A stretch of DNA of 64,000 nt from Thioalkalivibrio sp. ALJ3 (GTDB lineage: Bacteria; Pseudomonadota; Gammaproteobacteria; Ectothiorhodospirales; Ectothiorhodospiraceae), in NCBI RefSeq assembly GCF_000377205.1, contig NZ_KB897909.1, positions 100,043 to 164,042 of the forward strand. The letters are read 5' to 3'. Below the pieces are notes generated by a model. It was given only the letters and a program-made list of their open reading frames with translations, searched no databases and was not told the DNA's origin. Both the position numbers and the translations under genes were made by a program. Below, in pieces: positions 35,605 to 44,190 of the stretch (positions within the stretch are counted from its first letter, which is position 1; each line of letters starts with the position of its first letter).

Positions 35605-36909
35605 TCAGAAGCGGTACGCGTACCCGATCTCGAGTTCGTACTGCCGCATCTCGATCTCGATATCCTGCCCCTGGTACATGATGTTATCCCCGGATACTCG
35701 GTTACGCGGTGCGTACATCGCCGCGAAATTGACCTCGTGAGGACCAAACTCGCGAGTAAATCCGGCGGTAAAGTGATGCTTCACCACCCCGGGTGCCAGG
35801 ATGTTCAGCATCACATCACGGGACTGAACGGGGTTTTCACCGCGGTTGTACCCGACTCGCCACGTCCAGCCGTTGCCACCGTCGATCTGCGCACCAAACT
35901 TGAAGATATTCACGTCCTCCCAGCCGAACCCAGGTCCGCCGTCGGCTCCGAACGGTGCCTGATTGGTGCTGGGATTCGAGATCGCATCGATCTCCGAGTA
36001 GCGAATCTTCTGATAGTCGGCCGATAGCGTCACACGGGGGCTCACGTCCAGCGAGACGCCAAGACCGTATGTCGACGGGATATCGAATTCTCCCCCATTG
36101 GCAAACAGCCCCGCGTAGCGATCGAAGTCACCCGCACGGATTTTCGAGCGATAGCTCGCGCCGACCCGGGCACCTTCGGCAAGCTCGGCCTGAAACCCGA
36201 TCTGGGCGCCGTAGCCCCAACTGGAATCGGTGCGCCCACTACTCAGGTTGTCAGGGTCTTCGCTCATCGGGCCGAACGACCCAATCCCCTCGGCGCTGAA
36301 CCGCTGGTAGCTAATGATCGGACTGAAACCAACACTCACCCGGCCATCGGCGAACTTCTGGGCATAGGTGGGAATGATGGCCAGCTGTTCGAGATTCACA
36401 CCCGCAGTGCCATCACAAAAAACACCTCGCCCTGGCACGGGATTGCCCTGCTGATCCTGGCACTCTCTATCAATGGCCGGATAATCAGTGTTCATCCCTC
36501 CGTTACCAAGCAACGCGATGCCCCAGGAGCGATCCGCATCGATCTGCTGGACAAAGGCGAGGGAGGGAATGAAGAAGTTGTTGCTGTCGCTGTCGACACT
36601 GCCGCCGGCAAGCGGAAATTCACCTTGCTGTGGCTGCCGGTGCGGATCGCTAGCCTCGAACGAGCGTTCCGGGCGGAAGTAGGCGACCGATGCGTCGAAG
36701 CGGGTTTCCATGCCGGCGATACCGGCGGGGTTGATGCCAGGGGCGTAGGCGTCCTGGGAGATGGCCATGCCGACCCCGCCCATGCCCTTGGCCTTGGTGC
36801 CGAAACCGTGAGCGAAATAGCCGTTGGTGGCATTGGCGACGCTGGCGCTGCCCATTGCAAGGCCGACCGCGAGCGTCACCAGACTGCGGCGAATGATGCG
36901 TGCTTCCAT
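35605..36909 (-). CDS. FadL/OmpP1/TodX-family outer-membrane channel
   Basis: The 434-residue protein has a signal peptide ending near SASVANA, followed by the family N-terminal hatch motif TNGYFAHGFGTKAKGMGGVGMA and NPAGIAGM, then repeated beta strands to a terminal aromatic (GYAYRF). FadL-type channels pass hydrophobic molecules across the outer membrane. Next to a sulfur-oxidation locus, elemental sulfur, organosulfur compounds or fatty acids are all possible cargos; the sequence does not decide. AGGAGAA precedes the ATG. Confidence 0.88.
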   Translation of the reverse strand: MEARIIRRSLVTLAVGLAMGSASVANATNGYFAHGFGTKAKGMGGVGMAISQDAYAPGINPAGIAGMETRFDASVAYFRPERSFEASDPHRQPQQGEFPLAGGSVDSDSNNFFIPSLAFVQQIDADRSWGIALLGNGGMNTDYPAIDRECQDQQGNPVPGRGVFCDGTAGVNLEQLAIIPTYAQKFADGRVSVGFSPIISYQRFSAEGIGSFGPMSEDPDNLSSGRTDSSWGYGAQIGFQAELAEGARVGASYRSKIRAGDFDRYAGLFANGGEFDIPSTYGLGVSLDVSPRVTLSADYQKIRYSEIDAISNPSTNQAPFGADGGPGFGWEDVNIFKFGAQIDGGNGWTWRVGYNRGENPVQSRDVMLNILAPGVVKHHFTAGFTREFGPHEVNFAAMYAPRNRVSGDNIMYQGQDIEIEMRQYELEIGYAYRF

Positions 36910-37121
36910 GTTGTTCTCCTTTGGTGGTCTTCTTGTTGTATGGTCCCGGCACCTCCGGTTACCTGCGGCCCCCTTGTCTGCCGCGGGTCCGGTTTTGTGG
37001 TGCAGCGACCACTCGCGGGTGGACGACCCATCCCCCCGGGAGTTCTTTCGGCGGGGCCCCTGACATATCCCCACTCGAAACCTGAATATTCAAAAAGTCT
37101 AATCGACCCCCCTGACGTGCG

Positions 37122-37145
37122 AAAGCCCCGGAAGACCGGGGCTTT
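37122..37145 (-). terminator. Terminator hairpin after lipS2
   Basis: AAAGCCCCGG pairs with CCGGGGCTTT over AAGA, 16 bases beyond the lipS2 stop. It closes the lipoate-assembly transcript, with only three T residues on the - strand side of the stem. Confidence 0.7.
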
Positions 37146-37161
37146 CAGCATACATCGAGTT

Positions 37162-38334
37162 TTATGCGGACTTCTCGTCCTCGGCCTCGTCGGCATCGAA
37201 GTCGAAGGTGCCGACATCCTCCCCGGCCATTTGCCGCTGGACAAACCCGACGTCCGTCGAGTTGAGGGCAAACGGAAAGGACAGGATGTCCGTCGGGCTG
37301 GAATCGCCGTAGGGGCGGTTACAGGCCGAGACCTCCTCGTCCGACTTCCCGGGGCAGCCGGAGGTCTGGAACGGCTTGCCGGAAGCAATCAATTCGTCGA
37401 CCTCGGACTGCGGCAGGCCGAAGTCCACCACCTGGCCGTCGGCGTTGAACTTCATGTCGTCGATACGGCCGCCGGCGTAGTCGATCACGAAGCGGCCCAG
37501 CTGTACGCGGCGCCACTGGTCACGCGGGACCGGGTTCCAGTCCTCCATCAGCGAGCCCTCTTCCGGGAAGAAGGCAAACATGTGGTTGTGGCCGCCCAGG
37601 TCGCGGATGCGCTGACAGACCTGCAGGATCTCTTCCTCGGTCTCGCCCATGCCGCAGATCAGGTGTGCACCGAACTTTTCCGGGCCGAAGATCTCGGCGG
37701 CCCACTCGATCGCCTGCCAGTACTTGTCCCAGGTGTGCGGGCTCTCGACCGACTTGCCGCGGGTGCGCTCGAAGATCTCCGGCGTGACCGCGTCCAGTGC
37801 GACGGTGAAGATGTCCGCGCCCTTGTCCCGCAGGAGCTGGAGGTCCTCGTAGCTCATGGTGGTCGGGTTGGACAGGATCGACACCGGGATGTGGTTGACC
37901 TCGGCGACCCATTTCTCCAGCAGCTCGACGGTGTCGGCATCGGAGTTCGGGTGCGTGATCATGGAGATGCACATACGCTCGAACTGACCGGCGTCGGAGT
38001 TGTTTTTGACGCGTTCGATCACCTCGTCGTACTTGGCGGTCGGCCAGTCGACGCGGATGAAGTTGCGGTCGGCGTAGTCACGCGATTCCTCGCGGTGGCG
38101 CGCCAGGCCGCAGTACGAGCAGTTCGCACGGCAGCCTTCCGGGTAGGTCACCAGCAGGTTCAGGCAGTGGGTGCAGGACGTGCGGTGCATGGTGCCCGGC
38201 ACCAAGCCCAGCGTGATCGCAGCCGCCGTGGACATCTGCACGTATTCCGGCGAACGCATGTCCGGGGTCTTGATGTGATAATCGGGCCGGTAAAAGTTGA
38301 TCGGCGCGACCATCTCCTCTGCACTTGCACTCAT
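37162..38334 (-). CDS. lipS2: Radical SAM lipoate-assembly enzyme (LipS2-type)
   Basis: The 390-residue radical SAM protein has the [4Fe-4S]-SAM motif CRANCSYC at about residues 73-80, preceded by a further cysteine pair in SCTHCLNLLVTYPEG. Radical SAM strands follow (MCISMITHPNSD, GAHLICGMGETEEE). In sulfur oxidisers with LbpA, two radical SAM proteins, LipS1 and LipS2, insert the two sulfurs into octanoyl-LbpA. I assign S2 here and S1 to 40589-41767 from gene order; the numbering could be reversed. It is the last gene of its transcript. Confidence 0.8.
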   Translation of the reverse strand: MSASAEEMVAPINFYRPDYHIKTPDMRSPEYVQMSTAAAITLGLVPGTMHRTSCTHCLNLLVTYPEGCRANCSYCGLARHREESRDYADRNFIRVDWPTAKYDEVIERVKNNSDAGQFERMCISMITHPNSDADTVELLEKWVAEVNHIPVSILSNPTTMSYEDLQLLRDKGADIFTVALDAVTPEIFERTRGKSVESPHTWDKYWQAIEWAAEIFGPEKFGAHLICGMGETEEEILQVCQRIRDLGGHNHMFAFFPEEGSLMEDWNPVPRDQWRRVQLGRFVIDYAGGRIDDMKFNADGQVVDFGLPQSEVDELIASGKPFQTSGCPGKSDEEVSACNRPYGDSSPTDILSFPFALNSTDVGFVQRQMAGEDVGTFDFDADEAEDEKSA

Positions 38335-38384
38335 GGAATTCCTCCAGCGTTGTTCACCGGGTGCGGGGCACCCGCCAACCGGGC

Positions 38385-39467
38385 CTACGCGGCCTGGTCA
38401 CCATCGTTGAAATATTCGGAAAAAGCAATCCATCCGCGGCGCTGCGTGGCATCGTCCTGGGCCCGCGGCGTCCGCCAGTGTTCATTGAGGAACGCGCGGC
38501 GCTTGCAGGCGCGTTCCAGGGCCGGACCGTACTGATCGCGCATCTCTTCATCGTAATCGTCGAAGGCCTCGGCGTCACCCTCGAGATGCGCGATCGCGGC
38601 CTCGCCCGCCGCCTCGCCCGACACCACCGCCGCGGCAATCCCCGCCCCGGTAATCGGGTGGGTAAACCCTCCGGCATCACCCACGAACAGGACATCGCCC
38701 TGGTACAGCGAATCGCGCAGGCCACCAACCGGGATCGCGCCACCCGTGCGGTGGCGGATCTCCTCGCCCAGCAGCCCCTGCTCGACGAGCTGGGCATGCA
38801 GGGATTCCAGCGGCGTCTTCATGTCGTGTTCGATACGCTTGTCCGCGCCCAGCCCGAGGTTCGCCCATTCCCCCTTGGGGAACAGCCAGGCGTATCCACC
38901 CGGGTAGTCGTCCGACAGCCAGACATCGGTCGCGGTGTACGGCTTTTTCAGCGGCACCGTGTACTGCCGGGTCTGCACGACCGGAAGCGCGGGCAGGCCC
39001 AGAGACTCGGCCACGGGGGAATGCGGGCCATCGGCGGCGATCAGCACACGGTACTCGACCGTGTGCTCCTGCCCCTGGTGCTTCACGGTCGCCACATGCC
39101 GTTTGGCCTCCACGCGTTGCAGCGGTGTCGAGGTCACCAGTTGCGCGCCGTTGGCCTTCGCCGCCTGGATGATCGCCCGGTCGAACTCGCCGCGATCCAC
39201 CATCAGGCCAGGGAAGTCGGAGTGCTCTACGGCCCCGGAGGGCAGGAAGCTCTGCATCGAGTCGATGCGCTGCAGCAGAACGCCGTCCGCCCTGGCATAA
39301 GCGCCCATCGGGTTCGGGATGAACTCGGCACACTGCACCGGCTCGCCGAAGGCCTTGTTGCGCTCCACCGCCAGTACCGACAGGCCGGCCGACGCGCACA
39401 CACGTGCCGCCGAGGCGCCGCCCGGCCCCAGTCCGACGACCACGACATCGACTTTTCCGGGGAGCAT
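38385..39467 (-). CDS. lipT: FAD-dependent oxidoreductase of the lipoate-assembly locus (LipT-type)
   Basis: The 360-residue flavoprotein has the dinucleotide fold VVVVGLGPGGASAARVCA at residues 6-23, a geranylgeranyl-reductase-like ADGPHSPVAESLGL and the second FAD motif VLFVGDAGGFTHPITGAGI. LipT-type genes are linked to LipS1/LipS2 and are thought to supply electrons to them; that role is from family knowledge. The ATG at 39467 follows GGAGGAAG. It starts 38 bases after the slpl stop. Confidence 0.8.
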   Translation of the reverse strand: MLPGKVDVVVVGLGPGGASAARVCASAGLSVLAVERNKAFGEPVQCAEFIPNPMGAYARADGVLLQRIDSMQSFLPSGAVEHSDFPGLMVDRGEFDRAIIQAAKANGAQLVTSTPLQRVEAKRHVATVKHQGQEHTVEYRVLIAADGPHSPVAESLGLPALPVVQTRQYTVPLKKPYTATDVWLSDDYPGGYAWLFPKGEWANLGLGADKRIEHDMKTPLESLHAQLVEQGLLGEEIRHRTGGAIPVGGLRDSLYQGDVLFVGDAGGFTHPITGAGIAAAVVSGEAAGEAAIAHLEGDAEAFDDYDEEMRDQYGPALERACKRRAFLNEHWRTPRAQDDATQRRGWIAFSEYFNDGDQAA

Positions 39468-39504
39468 TACGACTTCCTCCCGGCCAGGAGAGTACGCAGG
39501 GACT

Positions 39505-40596
39505 TCATCCCGCCGATTCCTCGGTCTCGGCCATCGCCAGGGCGGACTGGATCGCTGCGATGACGTCATCCACCGTCAACTGCAGCATCTCGACATCACG
39601 CTCGGCAAAGAAGGCGCGCACGCGCTCTTCCATCTCGGCCTGTGGCGTATCGCGCAGGGCCGCTTCGAGATCGGCAATGGTGCGCGCGGGCTTCACGAAG
39701 ATATCGCCGGTCAGCCACAGCTGCTTCAGGCGCTTGCGCTCCGGGTCCAGGGCCACACCGACGCGCATCAACCCGCCGTCAGACTTGAAGATGCTCTCGA
39801 ACATCGGGGCATCGGTGGCCGGACGATTGCGTTGGTAGACCCACTCTTCGGTGTCGATCTCGGACAGGGCCTCTTCGAAGGACTTCTGCTCCTCGGGCAG
39901 CAGATCCGACGGCGCCAGTTCGACCGCGAACTCTGCCGCAAAGGCCTTGGCAATCGCGTCCTTCACGTAGTCCAGGTCCGGGCGCTCGCCCAACAGCGTG
40001 GCCAGATTGACCACCCGGTCACGCGCCGACTCGATCGCCTTGTTGGAGAGCTTCTCGGCCGGAATCCGCAGAATGCGCAGCATGTCCTCAACGTCGAACT
40101 CGATCAGCAACGTGCCCTGATACATGATCGAGTCGCCGTCGAATGCACCCCCCGTGCCGGAGATCTTGCGGCCATCGACCTCGATGTCGTTGCGCGGACG
40201 GAACTGTGCATCCACGCCCAGCGTGCGGATCCCGGCGGCCGCGGCATTGCAGATGCGCTGCGCGATCTGCCCCATGTCCGCCGTCCCGAGGAAGCGTTTG
40301 TCGAGGTACAGCTCCCAGCCAAGCTGGGTGGAATCGAAGTAGATCGCGCCGCCGCCGGTGATCCGGCGCTGGATCGCAATACCATTTTCCTTGCAGTACT
40401 CGGTATTGATCTCCTGATCCACGTTCTGGTGAAAGCCCACCAGCGCGCAGGGCTCGAACTGCAGGAAACGCAGGGTGTGCGGAGACACGCCTTCCTGGTG
40501 GCACTCGAGCAGAGACCGGTTAAAGGCCATGTTCTCGGCCGCCGGGCGCAGACCGGTGTCGAGAACGCGCAGGGTGTTTTGATCTCGTTCAGACAT
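39505..40596 (-). CDS. slpl: LbpA-directed lipoate:protein ligase sLpl(AB)
   Basis: The 363-residue protein has the lipoate-ligase motifs RRITGGGAIYFDSTQLGWEL (about 84-103) and DGRKISGTGGAFDGDS with the catalytic lysine. A long C-terminal accessory domain ends in DVIAAIQSALAMAE. Family members co-occur with LbpA and load octanoate or lipoate onto it. The ATG at 40596 overlaps the lipS1 stop by 8 bases. Confidence 0.87.
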   Translation of the reverse strand: MSERDQNTLRVLDTGLRPAAENMAFNRSLLECHQEGVSPHTLRFLQFEPCALVGFHQNVDQEINTEYCKENGIAIQRRITGGGAIYFDSTQLGWELYLDKRFLGTADMGQIAQRICNAAAAGIRTLGVDAQFRPRNDIEVDGRKISGTGGAFDGDSIMYQGTLLIEFDVEDMLRILRIPAEKLSNKAIESARDRVVNLATLLGERPDLDYVKDAIAKAFAAEFAVELAPSDLLPEEQKSFEEALSEIDTEEWVYQRNRPATDAPMFESIFKSDGGLMRVGVALDPERKRLKQLWLTGDIFVKPARTIADLEAALRDTPQAEMEERVRAFFAERDVEMLQLTVDDVIAAIQSALAMAETEESAG

Positions 40597-41767
40597 GGCA
40601 ACCGCCTCCGGCCGCGACATTGCCCTCGGTCACGATGCGGATCCCGCCCAGGCCCTGGCGCGCCTTGCGTTCTTGCTCGCGACGCCGGGTTTCCTCGGCG
40701 ACGATGGTGTCGAGATCGATCTCGACACCGCTGTCGACCGCGGTACCGTCCGCCATCACCTCGTCGCCCACGGCAATCGAACAGCAGGCCGGCGTCACAC
40801 GGACCTTCTTGCCCAGACGTGCCGCCAGTTCGACCACACCCTCGGCCGGGTGCGCAATACCGGACAGGCCGGCCATCACCGCATAGCTGTCGATCTGGCT
40901 CTTGGCCTCGCCCGGCGGACGCGCACAGCCCAGCAGCAACGGGGTATCCCCCAGGCGCTCGCGAGCATCGTGGAAGAAGCGCCCGACCGCATGCACGTCC
41001 GGGGTCTCGAACGGGCGACTGGCAGGGGCGTAAAACGGCATCACGACCACCAGCACCACGGCGTCCGGCAGGTGGCGCGCGAGCATCTCCAGCGCGTTCC
41101 ACTCGCCCAGCAGCTTGCCGTAGTGCAGGCCGATCACGATGTGCGGCACCACCTTCATATTGGTGTTGACCAGGCTCTCGAGCGTCTGCTCGAAGTCATC
41201 CACGCTACGGCGCAGATGGTAGACCTGCGTGATGGTGTCCTGAGCACCGATCACGTCCATCATCGCCGCGTCGATGCCGGCCTGCTCCATCGACGTCGCG
41301 ATGTTGTCGTCGACCAGTGCAGTGTGCAGCGCGATACGGAATTCGGGGAATTCGTCCTTGATGCGGCGAATCGTGGAGTAGTACGGGTCGTACTCGACCT
41401 CATTACGATGATTCGAGCCGCCGGTCAGGAGCATGCCCTGCGCTCCGGACTCGATCACATTGTTTACCTGGGCCCAGAGGTCTTCCGGGGTACGCACCGG
41501 GATCATCGGCTCCAGAATCTTGGCCTTGCAGTGATCACAGGCGAGCTTGCAGTCACCACCGGTGATCGACATCGCCGGCCATGCGCTCTTGCCGCAATCC
41601 GCAAGCTCGCTGGACTGGTACGACTTGAACGTCGGGGTGTAGAAATGCACCGATCCGGGATCAGAGCCCGGCTGAGCGCTATGCTGGAGATCGTTCACCA
41701 ACGCCGCATCGACAGGGATGTCTTCCAGGGGTTCAACCCGCTGGATCACCTCGTTCCAGGTCGTCAT
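40589..41767 (-). CDS. lipS1: Radical SAM lipoate-assembly enzyme (LipS1-type)
   Basis: The 392-residue radical SAM protein has the cluster motif CKLACDHC at about residues 73-80 after SAWPAMSITGGD. The rest has TIM-barrel-type segments (GMLLTGGSNHRNEVEYDPYY, VPHIVIGLHYGKLLGEWNAL) and the C-terminal VAAGGGCHV. It is the first gene after the lbpA1 terminator and overlaps slpl. Together with LipS2 it would convert octanoyl-LbpA to lipoyl-LbpA. Confidence 0.8.
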   Translation of the reverse strand: MTTWNEVIQRVEPLEDIPVDAALVNDLQHSAQPGSDPGSVHFYTPTFKSYQSSELADCGKSAWPAMSITGGDCKLACDHCKAKILEPMIPVRTPEDLWAQVNNVIESGAQGMLLTGGSNHRNEVEYDPYYSTIRRIKDEFPEFRIALHTALVDDNIATSMEQAGIDAAMMDVIGAQDTITQVYHLRRSVDDFEQTLESLVNTNMKVVPHIVIGLHYGKLLGEWNALEMLARHLPDAVVLVVVMPFYAPASRPFETPDVHAVGRFFHDARERLGDTPLLLGCARPPGEAKSQIDSYAVMAGLSGIAHPAEGVVELAARLGKKVRVTPACCSIAVGDEVMADGTAVDSGVEIDLDTIVAEETRRREQERKARQGLGGIRIVTEGNVAAGGGCHV

Positions 41768-41793
41768 CAGCTTGCTCCGGATACCGCAGAATC

Positions 41794-41827
41794 AAAAAAG
41801 GCCGCCGAACGCTGGGGAACGGCGGCC
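41794..41827 (-). terminator. Strong intrinsic terminator between lbpA1 and lipS1
   Basis: GGCCGCCG pairs with CGGCGGCC and six T residues follow on the - strand, 18 bases past the lbpA1 stop. Transcription of lipS1-slpl-lipT-lipS2 must come from read-through or a promoter within the remaining about 27 bases or inside lbpA1. Confidence 0.88.
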
Positions 41828-41844
41828 CGAGGCTCGATCGGCAC

Positions 41845-42282
41845 TTAACAGCCGCCGAAACCGTCCGCTTCCATCTTGGATTCGAACGCGGACAGGGCGT
41901 CGGAGCCGGTCTTCAGGTCGCCGGCTTCGCCGTCCCAGTCTTCCGGCTTCAGCTTGATCAGCCAGCCTTCGCCGTAGGGATCTTCGTTGATCAGACCCGG
42001 GTTGGAGGCCACTTTGTCGTTGGTCTCGGTCACTTCACCGGTCACCGGGGTCTTGGCCGGACCGACCCACTTGCCGGATTCGACGGTGGTGCAGGACTTG
42101 TCCTTCTTCACGTTCTTGCCGACTTTCTTGGGGGTGTAGGACACGATCGTGCCGGCCAGCGAACACGCGTAGGAGGTCAGGCCCACGGTCGCGGTGCCGT
42201 CGCTTTCCTTGCGCACCCACACGTTGTTTTCAACGTTGTACATCAGATCTTCCGGAATATCACAACCCCGTACTGCGCCCAT
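41845..42282 (-). CDS. lbpA1: Lipoate-binding protein LbpA (copy nearest the lip genes)
   Basis: The 145-residue GcvH-like protein has the lipoyl-lysine motif VESGKWVGP at about residues 67-75, an N-terminal GCDIPEDLMYNVENNVWV and a C-terminal FGGC. LbpA is the lipoamide carrier required by the sHdr sulfur-oxidation pathway and differs from glycine-cleavage H protein in the residues around the lysine. GGAGGAA precedes the ATG. Numbering 1/2 is arbitrary. Confidence 0.92.
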   Translation of the reverse strand: MGAVRGCDIPEDLMYNVENNVWVRKESDGTATVGLTSYACSLAGTIVSYTPKKVGKNVKKDKSCTTVESGKWVGPAKTPVTGEVTETNDKVASNPGLINEDPYGEGWLIKLKPEDWDGEAGDLKTGSDALSAFESKMEADGFGGC

Positions 42283-42320
42283 GTTTTCCTCCAAGCGTGA
42301 AAGTAAAAATGCGGGAAAAA

Positions 42321-42728
42321 TTAAAACGTTATCGTTTTGTCGCTACGCAAAATCAGGTCTGCCAGCTCGCTCGCCCGATTCACTTCATCGACCTCGTCGA
42401 TGAGATCCGAAGACGCGTCGATTCTATACCCCGGCAAAGCGGGCTGGCAAACGTGCAAGCGCACACCTGCGCGTTTTGCGTCCTGGATAAAATCCTTGAT
42501 CAGCTTGCCGTCTTCCATAGCCCGCAGATCGTCCGCGACCCCCTTCTCCATCAGGCGCACGCCTTCCATGGTGAAAAAGATATAGACATCCACATCCATC
42601 GAGGCCATAACCGCTCCAAGATAGAACGGCGTGGCACATCGATGCGGAGTCGACGGACCGGAGGTCATGATGATCACGACCGTCTGCTCGTCATTGTCCA
42701 GATAATATTCGTTGTCCAGATCGGCCAT
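42321..42728 (-). CDS. DsrE-family sulfurtransferase between the two lbpA genes
   Basis: The 135-residue protein has the DsrE fold pattern: TVVIIMTSGPSTPHRCATPFYLGAVMASMDVDVYIFFTMEGVRL and the segment RLHVCQPALPGY, whose cysteine matches the sulfur-carrying position in DsrE-type proteins. A DsrE3 subtype is likely from its place beside sHdr genes, but I cannot separate subtypes by eye. It lies 8 bases after lbpA2 and 38 bases before lbpA1. Confidence 0.82.
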   Translation of the reverse strand: MADLDNEYYLDNDEQTVVIIMTSGPSTPHRCATPFYLGAVMASMDVDVYIFFTMEGVRLMEKGVADDLRAMEDGKLIKDFIQDAKRAGVRLHVCQPALPGYRIDASSDLIDEVDEVNRASELADLILRSDKTITF

Positions 42729-42736
42729 CGTGCTCT

Positions 42737-43183
42737 CTATCGCAGCTTGCGCTGACACTCGATGTCTTCATCCTTGGCCCGCTTGCAGTAGCCTTCCTCC
42801 GCCTTGTCGCCGGTGAGGAACTGCTCCAGGGCGTCGTCGGCGCCGTTAGTGGCCTCGACACGCGCGATCCATGCATTGTAGGGGTCGGAGTTCAACAGTA
42901 CCGGATTCTCCAGCACCTCTTCATTGCCCTCGACGATCTTGCAGTCGATGAAGTTCGGGATCGGCCCGGCCCACTTGCCGCTCTCGATGGTCGCCACCGG
43001 CTTCCCCGGGGGCCGCCGAGTCCCGGGTCGGCGCACTCGCACGTGGATGATCTTGCCCGCGATGGTCTGCGACAGATCCGTCATCCCCACGGTAAGGGTG
43101 TCGTCGTCCTCGCGACGAAGCCAGATCTGAAACTCGTCGTCGTAGAACAGTTCGGGATGAAACTCGCAACCGTTGCAATCCAT
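42737..43183 (-). CDS. lbpA2: Lipoate-binding protein LbpA (copy nearest shdrB2)
   Basis: The 148-residue GcvH-like protein carries IESGKWAGP at about residues 70-78, the expected lipoylation site, and an N-terminal MDCNGCEFHPELFYDD similar in layout to the other copy. It has a basic insert, VRVRRPGTRRPPGKP, before the lipoyl hairpin that the other copy lacks in that form. It follows the shdrB2 terminator by about 28 bases. Confidence 0.92.
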   Translation of the reverse strand: MDCNGCEFHPELFYDDEFQIWLRREDDDTLTVGMTDLSQTIAGKIIHVRVRRPGTRRPPGKPVATIESGKWAGPIPNFIDCKIVEGNEEVLENPVLLNSDPYNAWIARVEATNGADDALEQFLTGDKAEEGYCKRAKDEDIECQRKLR

Positions 43184-43210
43184 GTTTCGCCTCGTTCCCG
43201 GCATCGACAC

Positions 43211-43238
43211 AAAAAACGGGCGCGAGGCGCCCGTTTTT
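43211..43238 (-). terminator. Strong intrinsic terminator between shdrB2 and lbpA2
   Basis: On the - strand ACGGGCGC pairs with GCGCCCGT over a CTC loop and runs into six T residues. It divides the shdr structural operon from the lbpA-dsrE-lbpA unit. Confidence 0.9.
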
Positions 43239-43278
43239 CGAAGATACTACTGGGCCATACGGGCCTTGAATCCGGGGA

Positions 43279-44190
43279 TCAGATGACCCCCTTCTCCTTC
43301 AGCAGCCCGATGGAGTCACTCACGTTCTCGTGGATACCCAGCTTGCGCGGGGAGAGCCCCATCGCCAGACCCAGCAACTGCGTGAAGTACAGCACCTTCA
43401 CGTCGGTCTTGATACCGAACTCGGTCTCGGCCCGGACCTGGTGCATTTCCAGACCGGAGTGGCAGGTCGGACATTCGGTGGCGATCACCTCGGCCCCGGA
43501 ATCTTCAGCCGACTGCAGCAGGTTCAACACCAGCTGGGTCGACGTATCGGAATCCGAAAGGGTGTGCGCACCACCGCAGCAGGCGGTCTTCAGCGGATAG
43601 TCCACGTTGACCGCGCCGGCGGCACCCAGCAGATCGTCCATGAAATGCGGCTGATAGCTGGAATCCGATCCCGGGCCATTGTCCTTCTCGGGGAAGATCT
43701 GGCGCGGACGGGTGTACATGCAGCCGTAGTAGTTGGCGATCTTGATCCCGTTCAGGCTCTTGGTCATCTTCTGCTTGATGCCCTCGGGCCCCAGCTCTTC
43801 CATCAGCCACTCGAGCAGATGCAGGGTCCGGACATCACCGGTGTAGACCGGGTCGTCGGACTTGCGCGCCAGATCCTGGACGGTGTCCATCGCATCCTGG
43901 GAAGTGGCGGTCTCGTACTCGGCCTTCTTCAGGTTGTGGTAGCAGCCGTTGCACGGTGCCATCACGGTGTCCATGCCCATCTGCTCGGAAGCAATCGCCA
44001 TGTTCCGTGCCGACAGGTAGGTCTGCAGCATTGGGTGAATGTTCTTCACCTCCATCGCGCCACAGCAGTTGTAGTCGCGCAGGTTCTCCATCTCGAGCCC
44101 CAGCGCCTTGACCAGCACGCGGGTGGAGCGGTCGTACGGGCCGCCAGAGCCCTCGAGCGCGCAACCCGGATAGTAAGCAACCTTAGCCAT
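43279..44190 (-). CDS. shdrB2: sHdr complex subunit B2 (two CCG domains)
   Basis: The 303-residue HdrB-like protein has two complete cysteine-rich CCG domains: YYPGCALEG, YNCCGAME and PCNGCYHN in the first half; YYGCMYTRP, TACCGGAH and CPTCHSGL in the second. Such domains hold non-cubane [4Fe-4S] clusters that cleave disulfides in methanogen HdrB. In sulfur oxidisers the subunit belongs to the complex that oxidises sulfane sulfur to sulfite. It overlaps the shdrC2 stop by 8 bases. Confidence 0.93.
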   Translation of the reverse strand: MAKVAYYPGCALEGSGGPYDRSTRVLVKALGLEMENLRDYNCCGAMEVKNIHPMLQTYLSARNMAIASEQMGMDTVMAPCNGCYHNLKKAEYETATSQDAMDTVQDLARKSDDPVYTGDVRTLHLLEWLMEELGPEGIKQKMTKSLNGIKIANYYGCMYTRPRQIFPEKDNGPGSDSSYQPHFMDDLLGAAGAVNVDYPLKTACCGGAHTLSDSDTSTQLVLNLLQSAEDSGAEVIATECPTCHSGLEMHQVRAETEFGIKTDVKVLYFTQLLGLAMGLSPRKLGIHENVSDSIGLLKEKGVI

